Assembly (NCBI RefSeq): GCF_048771995.1
Contig: NC_133063.1
Coordinates: 73,488,514-73,552,513 of the forward strand
DNA: 64,000 nt
Source: Taeniopygia guttata
Lineage: Eukaryota; Chordata; Aves; Passeriformes; Estrildidae
Reading direction: 5' to 3'
Below, in pieces: positions 41,163-56,100 of the stretch (position 1 is the stretch's first letter; every line of letters begins with the position of its first letter). The position numbers and the translations under genes are program-made. The notes under the pieces are model-generated. The model searched no databases. It had not been told where the DNA came from and saw only the letters and a program-made list of their open reading frames with translations.

Positions 41163-44100
41163 CTAGAAACAAAATAAAGCAACGTTATTGATCACATACA
41201 AAAGCAGCAGGCAAGACGTATTCCAGGTGATTGCACAGTCTAGAGCAAGCAATGCTGATGAGCACTCAGCAGTACAGGAAGCCTGGAGAACTGAGGCTGT
41301 TGGCAATGCCAGCTGTTGTTACCCTAAAACGTCCTCAAATCTGAAGCTAAGCTGGCAGTGAGTGGCATCACTATTGATGTATGTGATGGGCTGTGAAGGG
41401 CAGTCATTCAGAGCTCCATTTGTATCTGTACTGTATGTCAGTTTAGGTGGAAAAGTGCTCTAGCTTAACATGCTTTACCTCCTGCCACTGAAATCCACTG
41501 TATCTCTGAACACTGAGGTAACCTTCTGGAGCAGTATGCATTTTTACAAAAAGCACCTGAAAAATGTTCTTACGTGCCAATCAGATCAGAAATTTTAATT
41601 TACAGAACTTTTTTCAAAATTTCTGAATTACATCTTCAGAAAGGTACAGACATGTCTTCCCTCTAGCAGAGGGAGAAATGTTCAGAACCAAATATAGTCT
41701 TGTGATTTAAGAGGTTTACCAGCTCTTTGCTTAGAGTGAGCCACACAAGTGTTTTGGACATTATTTATTTCATTTACTTGTTTCTCACTTATAAGAAACC
41801 AAATATTGGTAGACAAAATATTGAATGAAAGGAAGTTTGTATGCTGGAGATTATGGAGCTTGAATTCAGACATGTGGATGCACTTCTCAACATGCACTGT
41901 ATTTGCAAGGGATTTATTTAAAAATCTGGTTTTTTGCTGTTAGCTACCAGTAAGTTATCGAAGTCAATGATCATTGGAGTGTAGGTTCAAAGCCACAGCA
42001 GACACCATACACACACTTAATAGATATGTTTATTTAATTTGTTTAAGCATGGGCTAGAATATAACCTGTATGAGAACCTACACTTTTAACTCCACTATGT
42101 TCCTGTAGCATGTTGCTTGTTTAGACCAAGTGAGTATTCACTGTAACTAGTTGAAAACTCCCAAATCCACTTCAGTACTTCTGAGGCTGCCTCACAATAA
42201 ATACCAGATAAATTTTCATCTTAAGTGGCTTTTTTGTTGTTGTTGTTTTGTCGTGTTTAAGTTTACCTTACTGTAAATAACAGTCAATATTCCACTCTTT
42301 TGTATATTTTTAACTTGGCAGATAGCCAAAAGAATACCAGGCAGCTGCAGCTTCTCTGGATCTGCTTGAAAACAGTAATGAAAGGAGCTTGCTCCAATAC
42401 ATACTGCTGAACAAAAAGAATCTCCGAGTGAAGGTGCAGAGTGCCTGGAGAAAACAAAGTGTACTTCAAATTTGTTACTAAATTCTATTAAGTGTTTATC
42501 TTTCTGTAAGAGATTCATTGCTTGTTACTTATGTTTACAAAACATATTTTTTGCTGCAACCAAAGTTTAAATACTTAATGCCAGACAAATTCAAGCATTC
42601 TTATTCAAGCAAGATTTTTGGTTAAAATCAGTGCATTCAACTCTATAAAGCATTCAGACGTCTGAAATTTCACAGGTTTAAGTCCTAGCCTGCAGTTTAC
42701 CTGCATTTGAGTGACTTTTATAGCCAAACTGTAGAAAATGATTTAAAGTGGCTGTCTATTGATGACAATACATGAATTCACAAAAAATATTAATAAATCT
42801 CATTAGTTTCTATAAAACTTGGTTCAGACTTCCTTTGCTTCCAACTTAATAGCCTATAACACAAGAAAAAGCTTTTACTTTGCCCTGGTCCACCACATGC
42901 TGATTCTCTCCAATAGCAGGACATTCTTTTATGTTTTTTAAGTCTCTACCACAGCAGCGAGTGAAAGAATATTCATTCAAAACTTAAACAGAAGATTTGC
43001 ACACTGTTACTCTCTAAAGCTGATAGCAAACTATGAAAAAAACAGTACCTTAACATGGTTAAGTAACTTCCATCTACTGCTGTTCTATTTTACATGATTA
43101 AGCTAGAGCAGAACAGATCCTCGGCTCAATAAGGTTATTAACTTACTTTTTCTTACTGCCAGCTTCATGCCTATCTTTCCTTTCTTCAGCATTTTCTCCA
43201 TTGTGTTGTGACTGGTTGGTGTCCTGGGCTTCAGAACCTCCATTCAGAATCTTCGAACCTTTAAAAGAAAATAGCAGAAAAGTGGTACTTGCAGGGAATA
43301 AAACTGTATTATAATAGCCCCTGATAATTTCTTTACCATAATCAAACAAAACATAAATATTTTCCCCTCACCTTGATACCCAGGCAGCTGAAACAATACA
43401 AAGACACTAACTGATATGGCTTCAACTTCTGAACATCCCATGTCACGTGCCTCATCTTATGGGAATTGAACAGTTTGTATTTTTCATGCAACTTCAAGTT
43501 CTTCTGTGCTCGCTAGGCTACAGATCATAGGCCTAATACTTGTTTGTATTCTGAGCAGTGAGAGAATATACTTCAGTAGTCAATTCAGTAGTAAATTCTT
43601 TCTACCATTCTAACCAGTTAATTTTGGGGGATTCTTGTTGCTTTAACTGGTGAAATTATTAGTTCCATTACATCTCATTTATTCTTGACTACCACAAGTC
43701 ACATATAATCAAAATACAAGTTATATAAGTGTTTAATGATAGCATGAATTTTTCAAGCAGGAAAGCAGCACTAGTTGGAAGGTATATTTAGTGTAGTCAA
43801 TGCAGAAATATTTAACATCTTAAAGAATTTCTGTGATGACTAAATGTTTTGCTGTGGTATTACAAGCCAGTGAGTTTTGAGTGAGTTGAGGAACATCACT
43901 CTCTGAAGTAATGGTCCATTTTACTTGAAGTTGCAGATTTATAAAAGAGTTCCTCTATTAAACTACTGGGGTACAGTAAGAAAAAAGACAAGATGTTATT
44001 CATCTGAATTTTTACAGTTTATCTATTTATACTTGCTCAGAATCAGTTCTGAACTCAAAGGCCACAGGAGGAATTCAATAAAACAGTAAATGCTATATTT

Positions 44101-47100
44101 CTTTGTTACAAAGCAGATAATCTGATGCTGTACATTAAGTACCAGCAATTACATAATTCTGTATTGACTATCATTGTGAAGATAGTCAGGGTTCAGCAGT
44201 TCAGTTTTTAAAAGGGCAAAAGAATGCATGTAAGGATCAGATTTTCTTTTTACAACAAATAAAGAAAAATTACTTCCATAAAATATCCCTTTACTCTGAC
44301 AGAACTTCTTCCCATTTCTCCATGTGACTGGGCAACAACATGGTATTTCACTGTGTTCTGCAGAAGTTGTGTTAACCTTATCTGGAATGGCTTCACTACC
44401 CAGACTATGCCCAGGAAGCCTGTCAGTGTAGTTTCTTTGTTAAAGTATTAGTTGTACTGTTGAGAAAAGATCTGTATGGAACCTGTACTTCATCACACAT
44501 TCTCACACCAGAAAATGTGGGATTTTAAAATCATCCTTGCTTTTTTAACAATTACAAGTATAGTGATATTCCTACTATAGTTGTGTTTAGTCCTTGGCAC
44601 CTCAGTTATATTAATTTGTTACAATAATTTGTTTAGTCTTGATCCAGGTGGTGTAACTTCTAAATGATTTTCTGAAAAAAAACCCCAGTTCTGCTCCCAG
44701 AAATAAATTTTAAAGTAAATGTAGTTTCTGTGAGGTGCTTGTGGAGATCAAGGATCTAAATAACTTGAATTGATGAGTAGAACTCCTACATTGCAACACA
44801 GCTTTTCAGCGTGTCTGTCTCATTTTATTCCTCTATTTAAAAATGTATATATTTTAGTACTGATTTAAAATTATTATTGAGCACACTTACTACAGAAAGC
44901 TTTTGATATTCTGCTGTATAATTGCTTGTGATTGATGTGGAACTGTAATGTTAAGAGCATAAATACATTCTCCTGCCATAAATTATTATTTCTTTACTGT
45001 TATGCTGAACTACAGAAGTTGCATCAGGGAAGTAACACAGAAGTGGTTAAAAGTTGCTGCTACACATGGTAGAGGACGTATGATATAGAAAGGGCTAGGG
45101 AAGGAAACTAAGCAGTTGCAATTTCTCATTGTGGCAGAAGCTTAGGTACCAAACAGCTACTAGGAATAGAACATTGTGTTGGTTTTGGCTGGGGTGGGGT
45201 TAATTTTCTTCATGGGGCTGTGTTCTGGATTTGTGCTGAATACAAAGTTGATAATACAGAGATGTTTTTGACTTCTGTGCAGGGCTTACACACAGCCAAG
45301 GCCTTTTTATGTTCCTACACTGGGGAGGAAGTTGGGGCCACATGGGAGGTGACACGGCTGAGACAGGTGACCCAAACTGACCAAAGGGATATTCCAGACC
45401 ATATGGCATCATGCTCAGTATGTGAAATAGGGGGGAAGGAAGGGGAATATATTTGAGTGATGACATTTATTTTCCTATTATGTATGGGGGCCCTGCTCTC
45501 CCAGGGATGGCTGAACACCTGCTGCCCATAGGAAGCGCTGGTTTGCTTTATGTGGACAGCTTTTGCCTTCCCCATTAAACTGTTTATTTCCACCTGTATG
45601 TTTTCTTCCTTTTATGATCCTGATTCTCTCCCTGATCCTCCTGGTGGAGGAGTGAACAAGTGGCTGTGATGGGTTTGACTGCTGCCTTGGTTAAAGTGCA
45701 ACAATGGTAGTATGCCATTCTACTTCACATTTAATGTTTTGGGGTTTTTTTTGGTTTTTTTTTTGGTTTTTTTTTTAATTCTGTAACATTATCAAGTTTG
45801 ATAATTTACAAAAGTAAAATTTGCAAGACCTAATTTTTGCAAAAGCCATTTCCTTTAGCCAATTGAGATAAAATGGCCATGGTAAATGTTACGTTGAATT
45901 TGAAACTTATTTGTAGCAGTACTTCCTTGACAACTTCAGATACGAAAAGGTTTTCATAGACTGGTGAAACTCCTGCATCAAGGATATTCTGAAGCTGGCT
46001 CAGAAACTAATGAACAAGTCTTTTATGTGACAAGAAAGTAAAGCCACAGTGACTCACCTGTTTGGTCTTTTTCCTTTTCAGTTTTTTTGTTTGCTCCTTT
46101 CTTCCCCTGTTCTTTGGTTTTATTAGCTTCTTCATGCTGCTTCTGCTCAGCAAGTGATTTATTCAGTACTTGGGAAAGAACAGAATCTCCTTCCCCAACC
46201 AGAAACATGGTCTTGAACTTGTTATATAGCATTGTAGATTTCTCCATGATAACTTGGCTAATTTTAAATTTTCGTATCTGAAATCAAAGTAATAAAACAG
46301 GCTCCACTTAGGTGCTTAAATATCTGTGTAATTTCACTACACACTAGCTTAAATTCTTCATTTAACCTACAATGAGATCATAGACTTTTGCACTTGAAGT
46401 GTCACAGAACTGCCAGGTTGAGAGGGACCTCAAAAGATCCTCTGGTCCTACCCTTCATGGGAAAGGGACCACATTATCAAGCACCTTTGATCTCATCACA
46501 ATTTGAAAACCTCTAGTGATGGAACTCCACCACATCCCTAAGGAGGCTGTTACAGTAAAACAATTCTTATTACTGTAAAAAAAAAAAAAAAAAAAAAAAG
46601 GTTTTTTTAGTATCAAAATAAAACCTTTTCCAGTGCAACTTGCAACTTGTACCCATTGCCCCACATCTGGTAAAGACAAAAGCCTCAACCCTCTCTTTGC
46701 AGCAGCCCTTTGAACAGCTGAGTAACATGATGACTTTCCAGGAAGGAAAGAACTAAACCCTTCAGTTTTTGATTACAGGGCAGGTTCTCCAGCCCTTTGA
46801 TCTTTTCGATGGCCCTCCTCTGGGCCCTTTCAAGTCTGTCTGCATCATTCTTGATCTGTAGGGATCCAGACTGGACAAAGTACTCCAATAATAAATAAAC
46901 CTGGTATCAATTTAAGAAAACATACACACTGTGTTAACTAACATTGAAAATCTCACCTTCTTGAGAGTTAAGATCATCTCTGTATGTTTCTGAGCTTGTT
47001 GCATTGTAACTTGAAGGGATGCAAGCTCATCAAGAGCCTCAATACACCTGCTCACATCCTGTATATAAACAAAAAATTTGTCTGAAGACTTACATGTTAG

Positions 47101-50100
47101 TAATCTTTAATTAGCCATACTAACCTAACTTCTGTACTCAATGACACCTTCCTATAATATCCTTAATTTTAGAGCAATTTATATAGTCAAACTTCCCAAC
47201 AAAAATTTAACAACAGTTTTCTCTTAGCTACTCCCATAAAAGGCAGATTATATTTAACTAAGTTGTAATATTTAACAGGAATTTTATGCTTTCAGCGTAC
47301 ATAAAAAGCAAGTTTTATGCTGCTTTCATGATTCTAGAACTTCTATGCTCAAAGCTGATCACCATAGTCAGTCTTTATCATGCATAATTTTTCACAAGCA
47401 ATTAACCATTGAGAAGGCACAAAAACACTGTAGTTAATACAAAGAACTGTCCTTATACTCTCACTTCCTGCTACCTAGTATGCTTTACCCTCTTTTTAAG
47501 TAAGTTTACACAGATGCACTGCCATCCAGTCTGAGGGGCTCAGCCATGCCCTGCAGTGGTTCCTGTGGTGGTTCCTCCACTCGAGCAGGCTGGAACTAAG
47601 TCTAGCACAAGGCAGTCCCCCACCACCTCACTACCAGAACTTTGCTTCCAACAGCCAGAACAACTCTGTGTTTCCCTAGCTGGAACAGCTTGCTGCTCCT
47701 CATACCATACTTCTTCACTCATGCTTATTTCTTATCTTTGTATTTTCTCCAGATTGACCACTCCCAGCTCTCTTGGCTCCTCTTTTTCAACACATGCTCC
47801 AAGCCACTAATCCATCTTTGTGGCCCTTTGCTAGGCACCCTACAGTGCTGCATCTCCCCCTCAAACCCACAGGGGTAAGTCCTCCATGGACCTTGGCCAG
47901 CTGGGCAGTGGGGTGAGTCGGGCAGAGAAAAGGAGCTTCTCGTTGAATCCCGGTGGACTTTGAGAAACTCCCTCGTGAGTCCAAAGACGAGCTGGTCCCT
48001 CAAACAAAGGAAAGAGGTGCTCCTCCTCTAGATTAATTCCGTAGTTTAATGAGGGCCTGGAGAGATCCCAGGCTACATCCGAATCTGAAGGACATCCAGA
48101 GCAAAAGAGGGCCTCCCTGCTCGGAGCAGCCAGATATGGGGGGGGGGGGGAACCTGAGCAGCCCATGGGGGAAGGACATGGGAGTGGCTCTTTGGGGACA
48201 AGGCCTCAAGCCAGGGTCCAGGTACCTGGTGACCCTGTGAGAAGGCTCTGGACAAAGGGGAAGGGTCACGAGGTGATGGACACATCACCTGGGAGGAGAC
48301 GGGGATGAGTCAGGGATTTTGGGGCTTGATGGACATACAGGTACTGCTGGGAAAGCTGGGATGAACCAAACGGATACAAGAAGGGGATATGGAGGGACAA
48401 ACCATTATGAGGGGATATACAGTGCAAACACAACTCCACACTACAGTAGGTCCATGTCTCATCAGTGCCAGGTAGAGCACACTCCTTCCATGTTCTAGCA
48501 ACTCTCCCTAATGTAGCCCAGAAAGCTGTTGGCCACTTTAGCTGCAAAACTGTATTGGTGGCTCATGCTAAGCTTGGTGTCCAACAATACCCTTCAGGTC
48601 ATTTTCTGACAAGCTGCTATTCAGCCATTCACTCCCCAGGCCATGCTGGAGGCACAGGGTTATTGCTCCACAGGTGTGCTACTGCAACTGAAGTTGATGA
48701 AGCTCCTGTTGGCCCATTTCTCTCTGGATGGCAACACGCCCATCAAACCTTTGATTTCAGTTTTGTATCATTTGCAAACTTGCTATAGGTGTGGTTTGTA
48801 TCATCATTCCAGTCTTAAATGACACACTTTAATAGTACTGACTATTAGTGACTGGCCTGTAGCTGGACTCTGTCACCGATTAGTTTTTAGTGCCCTACTG
48901 TTCAGTCAGTTTTCAGTCCACCTTTTCATCCGCCTGTTTAGTTCAGACCTCTTAAGTTTATCTTTGAAGCCAGAGAGACAGTGTCAAAAGCCATTTTAAT
49001 CTTAACAGAAACAATAGCAATTCTTTCATCCACCAAGCTAGTTATCTCACAAAAGGACATCATTTTAGTCAAGCATAATTTCATCTTCATTATGCTGACA
49101 ACTCTTAAAGCTCTTACTGTACTTCAAATCACTGGAAACAATATTCTGGAGGATTTGTCCCATCACATTTCAAGTGATCGGTGTGAGACTGACTGGCCTG
49201 TAGTAACCTAGATCCTCCTTCTGCAAGATGAGTGTGACATTTGCTTTCTTCCCGTCCTCAGGAACTAGCTCCTCATCACCATGATTTTTCAAAAACAAAA
49301 TGGAGTGGATGGACAATGACATCATCCAGCTCCTCTGGCACTCTTATGCTTATTCTGTATTGGGTCACTGTCTAAATGTTCTCTAATTTGATTTTTGTCC
49401 TCTGAGCATCAAGATTTTATTGTTTTCATCTTCCCATGGTCTCAGGGACCTAGGAGCAGAATTGTACAAGCAAACTGAAGTCAATAAGACACTGGTTACC
49501 TTTGCCTTTTTCACTACTTGTTACCTCCGTTTTTGCTAAAGCACCTATCTGCCTATCCCATTCAGCAGCAGGCCCACATTTTCCTAGCCATTAAGATGAA
49601 TCAACCTTAAGACCGAGGTAATCCCTAAAAGTGAGCCAGATCTCCTTGTCCTGTCTTCCCTCTAGTATGGTCTCTCAAGAGATTCTTCCAAGCAGACCCC
49701 TGCAGAGATCAAAGTCTGCTCTCCTGAGTCCAGGGCTATGATCCTTTTCACCCTGCTCCCTTCTCCCTGAACTTCACTATCACAGTCACTGCAGCCAAGG
49801 TTGCCCCTGACCTTCATATGCCTGTTGAGATCTTTGCTGTCTGGAGGATCAGGTCTTGGCTTACCAACTCCTTCATCACCTGTTAGGCAATTACCAAACT
49901 CCAGAAGCTTCCTGTTTTGCTGTGTTATCTGCATGTCCCTTCAGCAAATACCAGGGTATTTTAAGCTTCCAGTCAGAATAAAAGGCGCCTCCCCATTGTC
50001 TTAAGATGACTTAATTCTCTGCTTCTCCTTGATCAAGTGATCTGCAGAAGGCATTCTCAGGATGTCACTTATTTTGGTTTGCCCATTAATCCTGACCTGT

Positions 50101-53100
50101 AAGCTCCCAGTTCACTGATAAGCTGTCCCACTGCAAAGCTCCACACCTTTCAACTGGTCTCTCACATAAAGTTATCCTTCATCTTGTCTTCCCAGCACTC
50201 ATCTTTCCTAAAGAGCCTGTAAACATATAAGGCATGTCTCACCTCACTTCTACCCAAATCTCTGATACCAATGAAGCCACAGCCCAGCAACTGCAGAGAG
50301 ATTCCAGTTCCCCACAGTTGCTCCTCACAATATATGTATTATTACAGCCATCCCTAAGAGATGACACTCCAGAAAGGTTTTCCTTATTATGCTGGGCTGC
50401 CAGCAATTCCTCATTCAATGTGCTGATGCTTATGGTCATGCAATTTCAGTCCAGCCCTGCCAAGAAATTCTGTTGATTACAAAGTCAGTTTACATCACAC
50501 TGCTGACATCTGTTTACATCTGATTGCCATCCTCCTCCACCACTTCCTCCTCTGCTACCATTCCTAGTTTGACACTCTTTAACCAGGCTGGCCTGCCCAT
50601 TGGCAGCACTACTTTAGGGTGGATCTTGCCACCTCCTAGCACACCTATCCATTCCTTTGTGAGACCTTTCCTCAATAAAGGGATCACCACCTGGGTCCCC
50701 ATACCTTTACCATTACTCTCAAAGTCACACAGTCATGCTTGATACTTTCAAAGTGTCCTCTGACTGTATCACTGGTGCACAACCTGAAGACCTGCAGCAG
50801 CAAACAAATAGTCATAAGGCCAGAAAGCCTCAAACATCTATCAGTAACATTCCAAATCCAAAGTCCTGACAAGCAGCAGATTTCCCTTGACAGTGAGTGG
50901 AGTCAGTGGACTGGAGGCCTAATCACTTGCATCCTGCTACTGCATCCAATGTCCTGGTGTTTCCACATGGCTCAGCAAGCTGACCTGGCACCAGATGTTC
51001 TATGTGATGTAATTCTATCTGAATGCTTCTGGTAAATAATTAATAATGTATTATTTTGAACCAAAACAGATTTAATTTGCTGACACTTATATTTCACTGC
51101 CCACAGTAACCACATCTAAGCACTAGTTATCTTTCATATAGAAAAAAATTCCTTTCATTTTCAGAGTATAAATTAGAAACAAGAACACATGCCAAATATT
51201 TCCTACTGGAATTTGAAACATGAATCAGTTTAAAAAAAGTATACTTACAAGATTATCAATTTTGAGGGAATTCTTTATTTCTGCATGTATCCTTTGAAGC
51301 CTAGAATCCACTGAAGTTTCTGAAGATTAAAAAAAATACTTAAAGAGTTACAACTGAAAAGAAATTTCTATTCTAAAACACAGCTGTCACCCTCTAATTG
51401 TAGGTCAGCTTAACAAGCAGTTTTAATAAATATTAAGAATTACAGAGCTGGAAGACCTTCCAGGACACCTGGATATTGATGGTTTAGTTTCAGTAAACTG
51501 GTCACAATTTAAGTTACAGACCAAATCCATCCAAATAAAATATGCCCAGTACACGTTTCAGAAGTGTGAAAGATAAATGGACATGGCATTCCCTAATTCA
51601 TGTGCTGAATGCCTGCTTGGATTTGGTATATATTCTGAACAATAATGCAAGCAGTTTTCTTTAGGTCAAATCCATCTTGGATTGGTTTGGATAGTTTTTA
51701 TTTGCCCTCTTGCTGCTACACCGGATTGAGTGGAGTCCATTCCACTCGATCTCTACTATACTACAAATTACAGATTACAGACTGTGGCTTGGATTGCCCT
51801 CAAAGATTGGAGTACTGAAAAAATAATTATTTATCCATCTGAAGGTCAGACAGCAGGCAAGACCATAGTAATCTGAATCTAAGCCTCCTTCTTAGTGAGA
51901 GGTAGTATCTAAATAGTTTCAAGAGGTCCCTTAGAGTATTGTATTATGAGAAGATACAAAGGGAAAAAATGACAGGAATAACTGAAGTGATTTATATCAA
52001 AGAATAAAAGCTTTTTTCTCATATACACAAACAGAAGAGACTGATATTTAAAAGATCAAATGACAGTGAAGTCAGAATAGGAAAGACCAGGTTCTACTGC
52101 ACTGCACAAAGAACATGGAAGAATAAAAATGCATTGTTTCACAAACCTGAAAGAATAATCATGGATCAAACATCTCAGACTGAGACCACACAGCCACCCT
52201 CAGCAGGGTGGCTGAGGATTTCTTCTTATCCAGGAAGAAATTCCATTCAAAATATAAAATGACCAAAAACTACTGGTTAGATTCTTGGAACTAACCTCTC
52301 TTCTTCTCAATCTTCTTAACTTCTGCTTTCTTGCCTTCTTCTTTATTCTGCCTATCAAAAATGTTGAAATTTTTGACAATGTTGTAAAGCCTGCTTTCCC
52401 CCCACCACCCCACCCCACCCTGAGTTTTTGGATGAGATGCAATATTTTGAGGTATTATCTCTATCAAAACATTAGCACGCAAAAACCACAAAGAGCCAAA
52501 CCCTGTTTTTTAAGGAGGAACAATTTAACAAAAATTAATTAGCTAAGATACTGCTGATAAGTCCTCTGTTCTCCGAGCCATATTTTTTTAGAAGATGTAA
52601 ATTAAAGGATTTTAAAAAACAAGTCATTTCCAAAGTGTATTTTAGTTTTTGTTGCATAGTAACATGACATATTAACTGGTAAAATGGCATTACATGGAAC
52701 TAACTTACAGAGAAAAAAAAATTTAATTATCATGGCAAAAGGAGTAGAATTATTTACCATTACCACAGGGAATTTATGGAGAGATCAGTTCCTATATGAC
52801 TATTTTCTTGAATAATTAATTGCAACAGTATATATATCTTACAATTGGCCATAATTTAAAAGTTCTTGGAGGAAGTAGTAATACAGAAAAAAAATATTAT
52901 TACAAGTGCAATGAAACCTCCTTGATTTTTCCCCAATTGTATCACTGAAAATAAAGCTGAGACTCAAGAAAAACAACAAAAGAAATTGTCTCCATTTCAG
53001 TTACAGGATGAAGACAGGCAGAAATCTTTGAAACAAGCTTTTGAGCTCTTTATGCAAAGAAGATCATGAACTTCTTTTTAACAATCCCTCAGTTCTGTCT

Positions 53101-56100
53101 GAGAGATTTAAAAGCCTACTTTTAGAATTTTCATATTTCAGCATTATCATAACTAAATGTCCTGTGACTAGTTTTCTTCCTGTCATACTAATATGCATAC
53201 CTAAAACATGTAGGCCTGTATGTCTTCCATGTTTCTTTCATAAAGAACACAAAACTTGTCTTCTTCAACTGGCAATACAATCTCAACTGTACAGATAAAC
53301 TTTGTATATGTACAGAATGGTGTACAAAGCACCTTAACTAAATAAATACTAATGAAGTAGCTACCAGAAAATAATCATATCAGCTTATACTAGTTTTACT
53401 TTTTATCAATATTGAGTTTTGTGGTATTAAATTCATTATGCATTCACTACTTCTCCTTTATTTTACTTAAACAAATCTCTATTTACCCTCCAATGCATAA
53501 AATATGACAGCTATTTAAAAGCAGAAATTTGGTTTTTATAACTAAATCAATATATGACAGTTTGATTGCCAGAATCAAATCAGCATGTGTTAAATAGTGA
53601 TATATCAAAAGATGGATGCTAAGGTAATTTAGTATCTCCAAAATTGGAAATTCTTAGTTTTGCCACAAGTAGGCAGAATATTTATGTTAGGTCTCCAGAG
53701 GAGTGACAGGAAGAAGAGGAAAAAGGGCTGGAGCATGAGAAAAGAAATATCCAAACAAACTACGTTTCTGTTAGTGAATGTGAAAAAGACAGGATTTTTT
53801 TTTGTTACAGGTAAAGGCGACCTTTATTTTCTTCCTTTCCTCCAAATTTTTACCTTGTTCTTTCCCTTTCTTCTGCCCTCCCACCAATGGTGGGGATGAG
53901 AACATCAAGTTCTTGTGGTGCAGCTTCTTCACTCACTTGCAGAATAGTGAATGAGTCAGATTTCTTCCTATTGTCCTACTCTCCAAGTTCCTGGCGGGAT
54001 CTTCTCTATAAAGTTTGATTTGAGTAATCTTCTAAATGCAGTTTTTTCTTGGTATCAGTCAACTGGATTTGCAATACTAGAGTAATTACTTTTTCCTTGT
54101 TCTGTTTGACAGCATGTGCTCTGTCAGACAGAGAAGGAAATGCTTTCCTGACAACCTGTGCATTCCATAACTCATCAAAAATCTCTAAGTATGGATTAAC
54201 AGCACCTACCAGGTCCCACAGATTTAATCGAAAAATTAAAAAAAAAATATGGCTGTCCCAAACAGTTTTTCACACTAACCCCTTTCACAGGGATATTCTT
54301 AAGTTAGTTCTAAAGAGACCACACCAGCTGTCCTCTGCTGGAGATTCTACATCACCGAAAGATGGACAATCACTACTTTCTATGTTCTATTCTTCCTATT
54401 CTCCCACAACAACACATTTTCGTTCAAAGGGCTTTTTACCCTCCCCTCAAAAAGAAGTTAAGATAGAAAACCAGAAAGGGCAGGGGGAAATAACAGTAGA
54501 ACACAGTGCAAAACAGTTTCGCAGTTTTTCAGGAATTTCACCGCCTGTTAGGTTCAAAATATTCCAACAACTTGCAGGCATCACATGTTAAAACAGACTT
54601 ACAATTCAGATTCTGCCTGTTCCTCTTGCTTACGCTTTCTTTCTGTTACTTCTCTCTCATGTTGGCTTCTTACAGTGTTTCTTCTGTGAGCTGCCGGAAA
54701 ACTTCTTCCCCCTTTTTTCTTCTGTTTTCATATAGCATTTTATGATTGGAAAGAAATTTAACATTATAAAATTATAGTTTCTGTAAGCAGATGAAACTAG
54801 GTATCTTTGAAACAACTGCTCCATGGAGCAACCTGACAAACGCTGGCTTTCCCTGAAGCTAGACACAATTTCATTAGTCCTTTCTCCTTTTTTTCTTTTC
54901 AAAACTAAGCACCAGAGTGCAATGCTAAGGGCAATACTAAGCACCAGAAAAAGTACGACATTACAAATTGTTGGCTAGAGACAGTTTTGTACTTTTTAAA
55001 AATGTGATTTCTGCGTGTTCTCCAGATGCACCCAAGGAAAACAAGATCTGTCTTCCAGGGAACATAGATTAAAAAAACAGCCATAAGCCACTTTACACAT
55101 GTAAATCCTTTGTTAAAAACACATCTTAGAAAAGATGCTTTTCTTAGAAAACACTCAAAGTACCTGAAAGCATTATTTGAGAAAATATAGTTCTGAAACT
55201 TTTATTCTATATACCTGTACACCAGCCATGACAGACTACTACCACCATTAAGATTTAGCATTAACTTGAAGAAAGATCTTCAGTGATGCTACTTTCCTCT
55301 ATAATAAATTTATCAGGAAAGCAAAATTATACCTTGTCCCCTTCCTGTTCTTCTCCTTCATCTTCAGAATCAGAAGCTGATGCAGAACCCACTTTTGCAA
55401 CATTTTTTCTTTTTGGTTCAGCTTCTTTCTTTCCTTCCTTTTTATCAAATTCCTTCTTTGATTTCTCTTCTTCCTTCTGACTTTCCTCATCTTTTTTCCC
55501 TTGCTTTTTGGGCTTTTCTTCTGTTCCTTTTTTCTTTACCTTCTCCTCCTCGTTAACACTAAAACAAAAAGAGTATTTAGGCATCACATATATTATCTAC
55601 AGTGACTTCAAAGAGCAACATTCTAACTTGGGAAGCTGGGTTTTTTTAACCACAGAATAGTAAAATGATTAAGTTAATTCACTTAATGACTCTTCAAAAA
55701 TACTCTCTCTAAAAATCAAAACCCACTACCTGTGGGGGAAAAAAAAACCCCGACAAATAAATATCAGTATGGAGGGCCTAATGAAGGTAACATTAACAGA
55801 AGTGCATAGTTCCTAATCCAAGAAGTTAATTCTCAGTGGACTCCCCACACACAGGTGTGTCTGTAGGACCCAGAGTGCACACACTGTAAACTAGGTTTAT
55901 AAAATATTCTTATTTAAATTGTTCATATTCCATAAAACGTGTATCTGATAATTTATGGAAAATCAAACCTATGTTCAACTTTTTCTTAAGTTACTAGAAG
56001 CACTAGACTTGGCATAAGAACTGAAGACAGCAAAACCAAAATTTAGGTAACTAACAGTTACCTCTTAGTTACCTGAAAGTTGCAATTTCATCAGAAGACA

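Noticed and set aside
46577-46599. A23 run as the tail of a processed pseudogene
   Set aside because: Both flanks continue the same CR1 sequence and no cDNA-like segment adjoins it; simple expansion is enough.
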